A stretch of DNA of 64,000 nt from the NCBI GenBank assembly GCA_022827835.1, contig JAJEIO010000061.1, forward strand, positions 242,750 to 306,749, given 5' to 3'. Each line of letters starts with the position of its first letter. The stretch's first letter is position 1. Below are positions 1 to 8,120 of this stretch, piece by piece. The notes under the pieces are model-generated. The model had not been told where the DNA came from. It saw only the letters and a program-made list of their open reading frames with translations, and did no database searches. Position numbers and translations under genes: made by a program. This DNA is from Candidatus Latescibacterota bacterium (lineage in GTDB: Bacteria; Latescibacterota; UBA2968; UBA8231).

Positions 1-2
1 GC

Positions 3-521
3 CCTACGCCTTCTACGTGGGCCGACCCCGCCATAGCCGAAGGCGGCTACGCCCACGCGCAAATATCGCACTCCTCAGGGCTGCTGTTTTGGCTGTCCGG
101 GCTGCGCGCCGAGCGCGTCTTTGCCGCCATGAGCGCGCCTGGATCCGAGGTTGAGCTGTACGACGCGCTGACCGTGCGCTTTACCTCGGGGGCCGTCGGC
201 ACAGTTAGCGGTGCTGGCAATGTGCCGACAGACCAGACCTTTCAGGTCGATGTGCGTCTCTTCGGCTCGGAGGGCATGTTGCTCATCGATTGCGAGCGCG
301 CCCGCATGCACCTGCGCCGCCACGATGGTCAACACGTTGTCGAGGAGGTGGCCGAGGACGCAGGAGCCTACGAGTGCGATGGTCCGCCCAACAACTTCGC
401 CGACTTGATCTTGGGCAAAACCGACGTGAACTGGACCCCAGGCGAAGCGGCCATGCGCGGGGTGGAGATGCTCGACGCAGCGTACCGCTCGGCCGCTTCG
501 GGCCGGGAAGAGCAGGTGTAA
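3..521 (+). CDS. Gfo/Idh/MocA family oxidoreductase, C-terminal part (5' end outside window)
   Basis: The reading frame is open from the first bases of the window to the stop at 521, so only the last 172 or so residues are present. The translated edge (WADPAIAEGGYAHAQISHSS) and the following segments about a sequence that sets sugar or inositol substrates resemble the C-terminal alpha/beta dimerisation domain of the Gfo/Idh/MocA family. The N-terminal Rossmann fold would lie upstream. Family members are cytoplasmic NAD(P)-dependent oxidoreductases acting on sugars, inositols or related polyols; the substrate cannot be told from this fragment. The ATG at 129 is internal and not the real start. 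A membrane transporter gene follows 24 bp later on the same strand, so the two may be co-transcribed. Confidence 0.8.
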   Translation, partial: PTPSTWADPAIAEGGYAHAQISHSSGLLFWLSGLRAERVFAAMSAPGSEVELYDALTVRFTSGAVGTVSGAGNVPTDQTFQVDVRLFGSEGMLLIDCERARMHLRRHDGQHVVEEVAEDAGAYECDGPPNNFADLILGKTDVNWTPGEAAMRGVEMLDAAYRSAASGREEQV

Positions 522-545
522 CATCGGCCCTGTCCGCTTGCGGTA

Positions 546-1448
546 ATGGCCTTTCTGCTCGACGTCATTGCCCCGATTTTCCTGCTCATCGGCTGTGGCT
601 ATCTGTTGGGGCGGCGGCGCTCTGTTGACCCCGCCCCCTTGGCCGATGTGGCCATATACATCTGCCTGCCCTTTTTGATGTTTGCGGCGCTGGTGCGCCA
701 CCCGGTTACTGGCGCGGCGGCCGCTCAAGCCTTCGCTTGGCAGGTTGGGATGTACGTGGTCAGCATGCCCGCCATCGCGCTCGTCGCGCGTCTCGCCGGC
801 TGGGACAAACCCACTCGCAGCGCGGTCACTCTCTCCCTGCCCACAGTCAACATCGCCTCGTACGGCGTCCCTGTAGTGCTGTTCGCGTTTGGAGACGAGG
901 CGCTGGCGATCGTCATGCTGCTCTTTGTGTACGGCAATGTTACGGCCGCGTCGCTCGGCACCTACATCGCCGCTGGCGGGCGGCAAAGTCCGCTGCAAGC
1001 GTTCAAGAGCATTTTCAGGCTGCCGCTGATCTACGCCGCGGCCTTGGCTTTGGGCGTCAGTGCCCTCGATGTACCGATCCCGACCTCCGTCCTCGACGCG
1101 GCCGATCTGATCGGCAAAGCTGGCCCGATCCTCGCCATCATCCTCCTCGGGGTGCAAGTCTCGCACATCCCCATCCGCGGCCGCAGTTCGGCGGCTCTGT
1201 ACGGCGGCATTGGTGCCAAGGTTCTGCTGGGGCCGGCGATTGGCATCGGCTTGACGCTGCTGATCGGTGCGCAGGGCGCGGTGCGCGATGTGCTGCTGCT
1301 GTGCTCTTGCCTGCCTACGGCCATCAACGCCCTCATCCTCACCGTGCGCTTTGACGCGCGTCCCGACCTGCTCGGCGGCATTCTCATCGGCTCGACTTTG
1401 TGGAGCCCGCTCGGGCTGTCGATTCTGCTCTATTGGATCGGCCCTTAG
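546..1448 (+). CDS. AEC family (auxin efflux carrier-like) transporter
   Basis: This 300-residue protein is almost entirely hydrophobic, with about ten membrane segments in two halves, as in the AEC family of bacterial permeases (malonate, malate and other organic-acid carriers). It opens with a membrane segment rich in I and L (FLLIGCGYLLGRR) and the second half repeats the pattern from about residue 160. It would sit in the inner membrane and move a small organic anion; the substrate is not deducible. The ATG at 546 is 24 bp after the Gfo/Idh stop with no strong Shine-Dalgarno, so translational coupling is possible. Length agrees with the family (about 300-320). Confidence 0.85.
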   Translation: MAFLLDVIAPIFLLIGCGYLLGRRRSVDPAPLADVAIYICLPFLMFAALVRHPVTGAAAAQAFAWQVGMYVVSMPAIALVARLAGWDKPTRSAVTLSLPTVNIASYGVPVVLFAFGDEALAIVMLLFVYGNVTAASLGTYIAAGGRQSPLQAFKSIFRLPLIYAAALALGVSALDVPIPTSVLDAADLIGKAGPILAIILLGVQVSHIPIRGRSSAALYGGIGAKVLLGPAIGIGLTLLIGAQGAVRDVLLLCSCLPTAINALILTVRFDARPDLLGGILIGSTLWSPLGLSILLYWIGP

Positions 1449-1502
1449 CCCGAGCCTGATTTAGTTTCATTTCGCGTTTTCTAAAAAATTTTTCGCATCC
1501 CC

Positions 1503-1532
1503 TTGACACTGTTTTACGCCCCCTCGTAACTA
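1503..1532 (+). promoter_or_regulatory. Candidate sigma70-type promoter
   Basis: A perfect TTGACA at 1503-1508 is followed after 18 bp by TAACTA (1527-1532), with TATGAT overlapping just downstream. It is the best promoter-like sequence after the AEC gene and would start a short transcript that ends at the strong terminator at 1776-1819. Confidence 0.5.
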
Positions 1533-1594
1533 TGATTTATAGGGCAAACGACAGACTCCACGACGCTTTCAAAAGCGCCCACAGGAGAATGAAA

Positions 1595-1744
1595 ATGATA
1601 GGAGTACATCGCTTCGACATGCGCGGGACGCTGCGCATAGACGCCGGAGAAAATCTATATGATGGGTGCGCCTATCTAGCTGCCGACGTGCAGCTCGAAA
1701 ATACCCTATTCGCGCCGAGAGGAAGGGGCTGTGTCCCCGACTGA
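1595..1744 (+). CDS. Hypothetical small protein (49 aa) in a one-gene transcription unit
   Basis: An AGGAG at 1583-1587 lies 7 bp before the ATG at 1595, an ideal Shine-Dalgarno spacing; an ATG at 1589 in the same frame is too close to it. The frame runs 49 codons to the stop at 1744. The product begins MIGVHRFDMRGTLRIDAG, has no clear membrane segment or recognisable motif, and I do not recognise the family. It lies between a promoter (1503) and a strong intrinsic terminator (1776-1819), so the unit could also be a roughly 280-nt regulatory RNA with or without translation. Confidence 0.4.
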   Translation: MIGVHRFDMRGTLRIDAGENLYDGCAYLAADVQLENTLFAPRGRGCVPD

Positions 1745-1775
1745 GGCTCTCCTTTGCGGGAGCTAACACGTGGCA

Positions 1776-1819
1776 AGAGGCCGTGGCGCGAAAAACAACG
1801 CGCTGCGGCCTCTTTTTTT
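1776..1819 (+). terminator. Strong intrinsic terminator
   Basis: A 15-bp stem (1776-1790 with 1799-1813, including two G-U pairs) encloses an A-rich 8-base loop and is followed by six T residues (1814-1819). It ends the transcription unit beginning near 1540. Confidence 0.85.
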
Positions 1820-1852
1820 GTGAAAAGTGCTTGACATTGTATCAGGTTTATA

Positions 1853-1868
1853 CTGAACTTTTGTTCAG
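1853..1868. promoter_or_regulatory. Perfect dyad of LexA-box type (GAAC-N4-GTTC)
   Basis: CTGAACTTTTGTTCAG is a perfect 6+4+6 palindrome containing GAAC-N4-GTTC, the spacing of LexA operators in Firmicutes, Actinobacteria and several other phyla. It lies 16 bp after a TTGACA (1831-1836), where a repressor would block initiation. Because of the T-rich centre it could also be a different repressor site; no known SOS gene follows, only small ORFs. Confidence 0.4.
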
Positions 1869-2138
1869 GTAAAAAGAGCACTAAACGGAACTGTAAAAAT
1901 GAAAACCAACGACAAAACACGACACCTCAACACCGCCCCTTGGGCCTTTGCCCACGGCGGTGCCAAGATGCGCGTTGCGACCAGGGCCGGCCGGGTCATC
2001 GACGCGCGACAGCGCTTCGCCGCTTTGCGGCGCGGCTTAGACAGCGGGGCGTTGCCGCCCACCCCGGGCGGACGGCAGCGGGTCTGCGCGACATTCACCA
2101 AGCCAACCAAGGACCTCATCGCAAGGAGCAACTACACT

Positions 2139-2231
2139 ATGCGACGCGAGATCATCAATCAAGGACTGATGTACGTACTCATCAGCCTATTTGTATTCGC
2201 GATGATACCGCTCCTGCGCTTCCTAAGCTAA
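2139..2231 (+). CDS. Small single-span membrane peptide (30 aa)
   Basis: AAGGAG at 2123-2128 stands about 10 bp before the ATG at 2139, the only strong ribosome site here. The 30-residue product, starting MRREIINQGLMYVLISLFVF and ending LLRFLS, has a charged N-terminus and one hydrophobic stretch long enough to span the membrane. The same frame opens at 1899 (110 codons) without a ribosome site, and the upstream part looks like structured RNA: 7-bp and 5-bp nested stems near 1930-1966. I prefer the short version. Function unknown; it could be a stress or type I toxin-like peptide, but nothing in the sequence proves this. Confidence 0.45.
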   Translation: MRREIINQGLMYVLISLFVFAMIPLLRFLS

Positions 2232-2266
2232 TGGCTATTTGACGCGCAGCGGCATTGCGAATCCGG

Positions 2267-2298
2267 CCTGGGGCAGCGGCAGCGACCGCTGCCCCAGG
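2267..2298 (+). promoter_or_regulatory. Perfect 13-bp hairpin in the leader of the DUF5916 gene
   Basis: CCTGGGGCAGCGG (2267-2279) pairs perfectly with 2286-2298 around a 6-base loop. No T-run follows, so it is not a standard intrinsic terminator. It lies between the small peptide ORF and the DUF5916 start at 2337 and may stabilise the mRNA end or act as a pause. Confidence 0.5.
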
Positions 2299-2336
2299 AA
2301 TATCAACCCCCTCGACCTTAGGACACAGAAAGAAAC

Positions 2337-4790
2337 ATGCAAAATCGCAAGACAGACGTATGTTCTCGGCTGACCAACTGGCTGTATTGTTTGGCATCGG
2401 TGGCCTGTGCGGTTCTTGGCCCCCGCGTTCTGCACGCCCATCAAGCGCCCGACCGCGCGCTCGACGCCGTGCGTATAGAAGACGCTCGTCCGCAGATCGA
2501 CGGCGTGCTCGACGATCCAGTGTGGCAGCAGGCCCCGATTTTTACGGGTTTCGTCCAGCGCGAGCCAGAGGAAGGGCAGCCGGCGAGCGAAAAGACTACC
2601 GTACAGTTGGCGTACGACGACGAGGCGCTCTACGTGGGGATCATGGCCTACGATTCGGCTCCCGAGCAGATCGTCTCGCGCTTGGTGCGCCGCGACCAGT
2701 GGACCGAAGCCGATTGGATCCAAGTTAGCTTGGACACGCATCACGACCACCAGACGGGCTACGCCTTTGCGGTGTACGCCGGCGGATCAATCTACGACGC
2801 TGTAATCAAGGATTATGGTTGGGACAACGACACTTGGAACGGCGTGTGGGAATCCGCGCATGTTATCGGCGCAGAGGGATGGAGCGTGGAGTTTGCCATC
2901 CCGTTCCACAACCTCCGCTTTAGCAGCGGCGGGGACTGGGGCATTAACGTCGCCCGCTACATCAGCCGCAAGAAGGAACAGGCCTTCTGGGTCATGGTTC
3001 CGCGCAAGGAGAGCGGCTCGGTCTCGCGCTTTGCCCACCTAGAGGGCTTGGCGGACATCGAATCTAAGCGTACGCTGAAACTTTTGCCCTACTCGGTGGG
3101 CCGCTCCACCTTTGCAGGTGCACGCGAATTATTCGGCAATGCCGGGGCGGACTTGCGCTACGGGCTGTCGTCGAATATGTCGCTCAACGCCACGATCAAC
3201 CCGGATTTCGGCCAAGTGGAAGCCGACCCGGCCGAGCTCAACCTCTCGGTTTTTGAGACCTTCCAGGATGAGCGCCGCCCCTTCTTCGTGGAGGACGGCG
3301 AGGCGTTTGAGACTCCAATCGACCTGTTCTACTCGCGGCGCATTGGCCGCCAGCCCGGCTATCACTCGCTGCCCGACGGCTACGACGCGCTCAACGAGAG
3401 CGAGTCCACCACCATTCTGGGCGCGGCCAAGCTGACGGGCAAGACTGCGTCCAAGACTACCTTTGGCCTGCTGACGGCGCTTACCGCTAAAGAGTACGCG
3501 CGCGTTGAGACGACCATGGTGCGCGAGGTGTCCGGCGAGGAGTACCAAGAGCGCAGCGACTTTCTGGTCGAGCCGCGCACTCACTTTCTCGTCGGCCGCG
3601 TCAAGCAGGACCTATTTGCTGGCAACTCGCACGTCGGCCTCTTGGGTACGGCTGTGCAGCGCGACCGCGCGCGCGATGCCTATACCGGCGGCGTGGATTG
3701 GACCCTCAAGTGGCGCGACAATGGATACACCTTTTGGGGCCAACTCGCCGGTAGTCGCGCCACGGTGGATGACCAGCGCCGCAGCGGTTTGGGTAATATG
3801 GCGGTCTTGAGCAAGAACAGCGGCTGGTTGCGCGGCGAGCTTTGGTGGGAGGCCTATTCGCGGCATTTTGAGATCGACGACTTGGGCTTCCAATGGCGCA
3901 GCGACTTCTACAACCCTTGGCTCTGGATCCAACTGCGCAAGGAAGAGGACTGGGCCATCTTTCGCCGCAATTTCTACAACTTCAATCGCTGGGGCACGTG
4001 GAACTTTGACCGCACCAACCTGCAAAACGGCTTTGACTTCAACACCCACCACCAGCTTAAGAACTACTGGTGGATCCACATCGACTACTACCACATGTGG
4101 CGGTCCTTCGACGATCTCGACACCCGCGGCGGTCCTCTAATCGCGAGACCAGCGAGCGACGGCTTTGAGATTGAGTTAGAAAGCGACGACCGCTTTATGG
4201 TCAGCGGCTGGGTCGAGTACGAGTGGGACGGCAACTCGGCTGGCAGCACCCACCGGGAGGTCTCCGGCAGCATCCGCATCCGGCCGACTTCGCGGTTCGA
4301 GATCAGTCTGCGGCCGCGCTATAGTTGGGGTTTCAACGATGCCCAATGGGTCGAAAACTTCGATGCGGATGCCGACGGCGAAGACGATCAATTCGTGTAC
4401 GGGGAATTAGACAGCCAAACCCTCGACCTGACGACGCGGGCCAACATTCTCTTTAGCCGCGACTTGAGTTTGGAGGTCTATGTGCAGCCTTTTATTAGCG
4501 CGGGCCAGTACGCCAACTTCAAGGAATTGGCCCAGCCGCGTTCCTACTCGTTTGTCGCGCATCCCGGCCCAGAGGAAAGCCCTGATTTTCGCAACCGCTC
4601 GCTGCACAGCAACGTCGTCCTGCGCTGGGAGTACAAGCCGGGCAGCACTCTGTTCGTCGTCTGGTCGCAGTTCCGCCACGACGACTCCGACTGGGGCGCG
4701 TTTCGCCCTGGGTACAACCTGCAGCGCAGCTTTGTAGATGAGGGAACTAATATCTTCTTGGTGAAGTTCAACTATTGGCTGAACATCTAG
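2337..4790 (+). CDS. DUF5916 outer-membrane-type protein with N-terminal CBM9-like domain
   Basis: The 817-residue product has an N-terminal hydrophobic segment (about residues 13-35) that looks like a signal peptide. Residues about 45-240 resemble a carbohydrate-binding family 9-like sandwich (IDGVLDDPVW; VQLAYDDEALYVGI). The rest is an aromatic-rich, alternating beta-strand region typical of DUF5916, with hallmark phrases RYGLSSNMSLNATINPDFGQ and RRPFFVEDG, ending in strands that suggest a beta-barrel. Family proteins are thought to bind or process carbohydrates at the outer membrane; no enzyme activity is established. The start has only a weak AAAGAAAC ribosome site. A paralogue of similar layout lies at 52010-54529 on the other strand. 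Confidence 0.85.
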   Translation: MQNRKTDVCSRLTNWLYCLASVACAVLGPRVLHAHQAPDRALDAVRIEDARPQIDGVLDDPVWQQAPIFTGFVQREPEEGQPASEKTTVQLAYDDEALYVGIMAYDSAPEQIVSRLVRRDQWTEADWIQVSLDTHHDHQTGYAFAVYAGGSIYDAVIKDYGWDNDTWNGVWESAHVIGAEGWSVEFAIPFHNLRFSSGGDWGINVARYISRKKEQAFWVMVPRKESGSVSRFAHLEGLADIESKRTLKLLPYSVGRSTFAGARELFGNAGADLRYGLSSNMSLNATINPDFGQVEADPAELNLSVFETFQDERRPFFVEDGEAFETPIDLFYSRRIGRQPGYHSLPDGYDALNESESTTILGAAKLTGKTASKTTFGLLTALTAKEYARVETTMVREVSGEEYQERSDFLVEPRTHFLVGRVKQDLFAGNSHVGLLGTAVQRDRARDAYTGGVDWTLKWRDNGYTFWGQLAGSRATVDDQRRSGLGNMAVLSKNSGWLRGELWWEAYSRHFEIDDLGFQWRSDFYNPWLWIQLRKEEDWAIFRRNFYNFNRWGTWNFDRTNLQNGFDFNTHHQLKNYWWIHIDYYHMWRSFDDLDTRGGPLIARPASDGFEIELESDDRFMVSGWVEYEWDGNSAGSTHREVSGSIRIRPTSRFEISLRPRYSWGFNDAQWVENFDADADGEDDQFVYGELDSQTLDLTTRANILFSRDLSLEVYVQPFISAGQYANFKELAQPRSYSFVAHPGPEESPDFRNRSLHSNVVLRWEYKPGSTLFVVWSQFRHDDSDWGAFRPGYNLQRSFVDEGTNIFLVKFNYWLNI

Positions 4791-4809
4791 GACGGGGATG
4801 TAGTTGCCT

Positions 4810-4912
4810 TGTCATGCTGAGGGAGCCGATAGGCGGATGAAGTATCTTTTACCTAATCGATCTCCCCGGGTAGGAGATGCCTCGACTCCGCCGCGCTCCG
4901 CTCAGCATGACA
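4810..4912. repeat. Palindromic MITE/REP-like element between convergent genes
   Basis: TGTCATGCTGAG at 4810-4821 is repeated in inverted orientation as CTCAGCATGACA at 4901-4912, giving 12-bp perfect terminal inverted repeats on a roughly 100-bp element with further internal complementarity. It has no coding capacity and fills nearly all the space between convergent genes, so it may also act as a bidirectional terminator. Similar CATGCTGAG-type repeats occur scattered in many environmental genomes. Confidence 0.75.
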
Positions 4913-4916
4913 GGGC

Positions 4917-5972
4917 CTATTCTTCTAAAAAGCTCCACAGCGCGTTGAAGCGCGCTCCTTCAATCGGCTCTCGCAGCACCGAGTTGACGTCCTTTTCCGC
5001 CATGTAGTGAGGTGTAAACGCCAGCCCCTTTTGCAGTGCCGTGCGCTCCAGCCCCATTTGCCTAGGCCGCCAGCGCACCTGACAGCGGTCCAACCGCTTT
5101 GCCAACCCTGCCGTATCCCCTGCGCAGCACCACGTGATAATCATCGCCCCCAAGGCCACTAGCTCGCCGTGGATCCAGGTCTGTTGGTTAGCCGTCTCCA
5201 GCGCTATCCAAAACGGATGGTCGCCGCTTTCCGTGGGGGCCTTTAGTTGCTGGCTATCGCGTTCCTTAATCCGCTGCGCGATGTTGGCCACGCTCGCCTC
5301 GGTCATGCGCCCGTTGGCATCGAGCGTTGCGGCAAAAGAACTGGCGATTGACTCGTGATGGGCTACCTGCTGTGCCGCCAGCGCCGGGTCGAACGCCGCC
5401 CCTTGTCCCAACGCCGCCCGCCGCCGCCACTCCTCCAACCCGGCATGACCGCAGAGGATGTCGCCTAGTCCGGCGGTGTGCAAGTAATCTGGTGCCTTGA
5501 GGACCACATCGACATCCACGAGCACGTATTGGCAGTCCACCCACGGCCAGTCGTCCAAATCGCCCACGGTCTGATAGCCGTCCCACCGCGCCACGTGGCT
5601 GTGGATGATCGCCCCGGAAGAGAGGATCGTCGGTGCCAAGATCAGCTCGGCGTCCTTGTCCAAGGCCACGAACTTGGAAGCGTCGAGGGCCTTGCCGCCG
5701 CCCAAGCCGATGACCAGCTCGATCCCGGCTGGCAGCCGGTCGCTGAGGTCCTGCTGATGCGCCGAGTCCAGCCACTCGGCAAAGACCACGCCCGCTGGCT
5801 CGCGCACGAGGTAGTCTTGGGCAGCGGCGTACGCGCTGGGTGTGGTGACAATTGCATACGCTGGCCAGTGGGCACTTTCTCGTTGCAACAAGCCGCGGGC
5901 GACGCGCATGTCGTATTCAGCAGCCGGTTTGCACTGGCGGCCCATGGACCAGCCTCGGTTGGTTTTAGGCAT
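4917..5972 (-). CDS. sn-glycerol-1-phosphate dehydrogenase-like (iron-type alcohol dehydrogenase fold) protein
   Basis: The 351-residue protein fits the dehydroquinate synthase-like superfamily, nearest to bacterial glycerol-1-phosphate dehydrogenases (AraM/EgsA type). The glycine-rich NAD-binding stretch LVIGLGGGKALDASKF lies near residue 87. Candidate metal ligands follow in HTAGLGDILCGHAG (about 165-178) and TWIHGELVALGAM (about 261-273), with the Asp/His pattern expected for a divalent metal. It would be cytoplasmic and reduce a small keto-phosphate, with DHAP to glycerol-1-phosphate the likeliest guess. It is transcribed alone, towards the DUF5916 gene, with a palindromic element between the two stops. 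Other members of the superfamily act on different polyols, so the substrate is uncertain. Confidence 0.75.
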   Translation of the reverse strand: MPKTNRGWSMGRQCKPAAEYDMRVARGLLQRESAHWPAYAIVTTPSAYAAAQDYLVREPAGVVFAEWLDSAHQQDLSDRLPAGIELVIGLGGGKALDASKFVALDKDAELILAPTILSSGAIIHSHVARWDGYQTVGDLDDWPWVDCQYVLVDVDVVLKAPDYLHTAGLGDILCGHAGLEEWRRRAALGQGAAFDPALAAQQVAHHESIASSFAATLDANGRMTEASVANIAQRIKERDSQQLKAPTESGDHPFWIALETANQQTWIHGELVALGAMIITWCCAGDTAGLAKRLDRCQVRWRPRQMGLERTALQKGLAFTPHYMAEKDVNSVLREPIEGARFNALWSFLEE

Positions 5973-5996
5973 TTGTTCTCCGTCTCGTCGTAGGCA

Positions 5997-6028
5997 AAGT
6001 AGGGGCGATCGGCCGGTCGCCCCTACTT
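5997..6028. repeat. Perfect 12-bp inverted repeat (GTAGGGGCGA-type)
   Basis: AAGTAGGGGCGA (5997-6008) is mirrored by TCGCCCCTACTT (6017-6028) around an 8-base centre TCGGCCGG that is nearly self-complementary. GTAGGGGCGA...TCGCCCCTAC palindromes are widespread dispersed repeats in environmental genomes. The rest of the 260-bp gap (5973-6232) has no other clear element except the promoter at 6172-6201. Confidence 0.7.
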
Positions 6029-6171
6029 ACGCAAGCATGACAAAAACTGCGTAACGTCTGAGATTGCTATTGCACAACAATATACAAGCCCTCTTTGCGC
6101 CGCCAACGCATCTTTCCAAGTCCAAAATCCTATATCTACTGCCCACATCGCCCGCGCCGCAGCGAGCGGTT

Positions 6172-6201
6172 TTGAGAGCCACCGCAAAATGCTGATATTA
6201 T
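6172..6201 (+). promoter_or_regulatory. Candidate promoter of the GH26-like lipoprotein gene
   Basis: TTGAGA (6172-6177) and TATTAT (6196-6201) are separated by 18 bp and lie 31 bp before the start codon at 6233. Confidence 0.45.
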
Positions 6202-6232
6202 ACAACATCCGCTCCTTCACAGGGTTACTACC

Positions 6233-7189
6233 ATGCGCTCTCTGTTACTGTTCTTCGCCCTCGCTCTTGCGGGCTGCTATGCGGCCTCGCTCGGGCCCGA
6301 TCCCTTGGGCCATTTTGCCGCGCGCACCGACCACCTCCACCGCTTAGAGCCGCTCGGCGAGCGCATCTTGCACGGGGCTGCGCTCAGCTATGGGCCGCTC
6401 GACCCCGAAGAGCGCACGCGCCCGCTCATCTATGCGGTGTACTACGAACTCCACGACCTGCCCTACGACTGGCATTTGGCGTTGCTCGCCAATCTGGACC
6501 AGCACGTAGGGTACGGCTTGCCCCAAATTGACCTCGGTTTTAACTCCGCCGGCCAGCCCTACGACGCGGCCATTGCCGAGGGCCAACTCGACGAGGCGAT
6601 TGAGCGGCTCTGCTGGGGGTTGCAGCAGCTAGAGCGCCCGGTTTTGCTGCGGTTGGGCTATGAGTTCAATAGCTCTTGGCGCGCCTATGAGGCGACGAGC
6701 TACGTCGAGGCTTGGCGGCGCATAGCGCAAACGCTGCGGGGTCGCTGGGGCTTGGATCACGTTGCGCTCGTATGGACGCACAAGGAAGACGGCGGCTCCG
6801 ATTACTTGGCCTACTATCCGGGAGATGAGTACGTCGATTGGTGGTCGATTGACGTGGCCGCGCCGCAAGATATGCGCCGCAGCCGTGCCTTTGTCGAGGC
6901 GGCGCAGGAGCGCGGCTACCCCGTGCTCGTCGGCGTGGTCACGCCCGTTACCACCGACCTAGGCCGGGCCGAGCAGGCGTGGCCTCATTGGTTCATCCCC
7001 TTCCTCCGCTTTTTGCGTCACCATCCCAACATCAAGGCATTTACCTACATAGATTGGGACTGGTCGCAGACGGAGCGCTTTGTCGATCCCATACTCTTTG
7101 CGCGCTACCGCAGCGAGTTGATGAACCCGATTTACCTACACGCGGCCTCGCCCGGCGAGTTGCGCTGGAACCTAAATCTCGATCCCTAG
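6233..7189 (+). CDS. Lipoprotein with GH26-like TIM-barrel
   Basis: The 318-residue protein starts with a lipoprotein signal peptide ending in the lipobox LALAGC (Cys15), so it should be exported and lipid-anchored. The rest resembles a family 26 glycoside hydrolase barrel: RLGYEFNSSW around Glu144 fits the acid/base position of GH26 mannanases, and DEYVDWWSIDV is the usual strand after it. The stretch where the nucleophile Glu would be expected (YPVLVGVVTPV, about 230-240) has no Glu. The enzyme may therefore be inactive, use another residue, or bind rather than cut. The start is ATG 6233 with a poor ribosome site. The next gene, an amidohydrolase, begins 17 bp downstream and may be co-transcribed. 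Confidence 0.65.
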   Translation: MRSLLLFFALALAGCYAASLGPDPLGHFAARTDHLHRLEPLGERILHGAALSYGPLDPEERTRPLIYAVYYELHDLPYDWHLALLANLDQHVGYGLPQIDLGFNSAGQPYDAAIAEGQLDEAIERLCWGLQQLERPVLLRLGYEFNSSWRAYEATSYVEAWRRIAQTLRGRWGLDHVALVWTHKEDGGSDYLAYYPGDEYVDWWSIDVAAPQDMRRSRAFVEAAQERGYPVLVGVVTPVTTDLGRAEQAWPHWFIPFLRFLRHHPNIKAFTYIDWDWSQTERFVDPILFARYRSELMNPIYLHAASPGELRWNLNLDP

Positions 7190-7206
7190 CTAGAGAAAGG
7201 ACACAG

Positions 7207-8085
7207 ATGGATAAAGTCGATGTGCACGTTCACGTCTTCGACCTGCCGAGCGAGCGGTTTCCCCGCGAACTGAGCAGCCTCGCACCGGCTGACCGCGCCT
7301 GTCCGATTGAGGCGCTGATAGCCGACATGGATGCTTCTGGCATCGACCGAGCCGTGCTGATCGAAATGAACGGTACCGAAATCGAGCAGCACGCCTATGT
7401 CACGCACTGCGTGCAGACGTGGCCCGACCGCTTTACGGCGACGGGTTTGATCGACATGGGCGACCCGAACCCGCCCGCCCGCCTGCGTGAGCTCGTCGCC
7501 GCCACTGGGATTGAGGGGATCCGGCTGGGGGCGTTGGGGGATTCGACCGCACAGCGGGCCGAGGACCTGGCGACCTACGCAATCTTTGAGTGTGCGGACG
7601 AGTTGGGGCTCAACATCAACATCTACACCGGCGGTGCCCAGTTCCCCTGCATCGAACTGCTGGCCGCGGCTTTTCCCGGCGTGAACATTTCCCTCGACCA
7701 TCTCGGCGTGATGCCAACCACGCCCAACGAGCCAGACCAATGGGGCCGCCCCCGCTTTAACGCCGAGCCGCTGCCACCGGCCAACTATCCGCAAGTGATG
7801 GCGCTGTCTCGCTTTCCCAATGTCTATGTCAAAATTTCGGGGGAGTACGCGTTTTCCAAGGTGCCTTGGCCCTACGGGGATATGCAGTCCATGGTCGAGG
7901 ATGTGTATCGGGCCTATGGCGCGGATCGGATGATGTGGTGTACGGATTCGCCGTGGATTGTGGTGGAGCCGGGGTACCAGAAACTGGTGGATTTGCTCGA
8001 CTGCCATCTGCCGAATATTTCCGCGGCGGAGAAGGAGATGATTATGGGTGGGACGGCGATGAAGCTGTGGTTTAAGGGGCGATAG
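7207..8085 (+). CDS. Amidohydrolase family protein (metal-dependent TIM barrel)
   Basis: The 292-residue product begins MDKVDVHVHVFDLP, where HVH is the metal-binding HxH of amidohydrolase_2 (PF04909) proteins. Later family marks are SLDHLGVMP (about residue 162), VYVKISGEYAF (about 207) and MMWCTDSPW (about 240, with the metal-ligand-type Asp). Relatives are cytoplasmic hydrolases, lactonases or decarboxylases of small cyclic or aromatic acids. The ATG at 7207 has an AGAAAGGA ribosome site at 7192-7199. A longer in-frame reading from 6979 overlaps the preceding gene and is not credible. A second PF04909-type protein lies at 34924-35727. Confidence 0.85.
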   Translation: MDKVDVHVHVFDLPSERFPRELSSLAPADRACPIEALIADMDASGIDRAVLIEMNGTEIEQHAYVTHCVQTWPDRFTATGLIDMGDPNPPARLRELVAATGIEGIRLGALGDSTAQRAEDLATYAIFECADELGLNINIYTGGAQFPCIELLAAAFPGVNISLDHLGVMPTTPNEPDQWGRPRFNAEPLPPANYPQVMALSRFPNVYVKISGEYAFSKVPWPYGDMQSMVEDVYRAYGADRMMWCTDSPWIVVEPGYQKLVDLLDCHLPNISAAEKEMIMGGTAMKLWFKGR

Positions 8086-8120
8086 CAGATGGGGCTAAAG
8101 ATAGATTGAGGAGCAGTGCA

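Noticed and set aside
75..1166. 363-codon frame on the minus strand opposite the Gfo/Idh and AEC genes
   Set aside because: Its translation is Arg/His/Gln-rich with no motif, and it lies opposite two recognisable genes; a GC-bias shadow.
1899..2231. 110-codon version of the small membrane-peptide ORF
   Set aside because: No ribosome site at 1899 and nested hairpins in the first part; only the 2139 start has a Shine-Dalgarno.
6979..7206. Earlier start for the amidohydrolase
   Set aside because: It would overlap the GH26-like gene by about 200 bp and adds no family sequence; ATG 7207 has a ribosome site and the family N-terminus.
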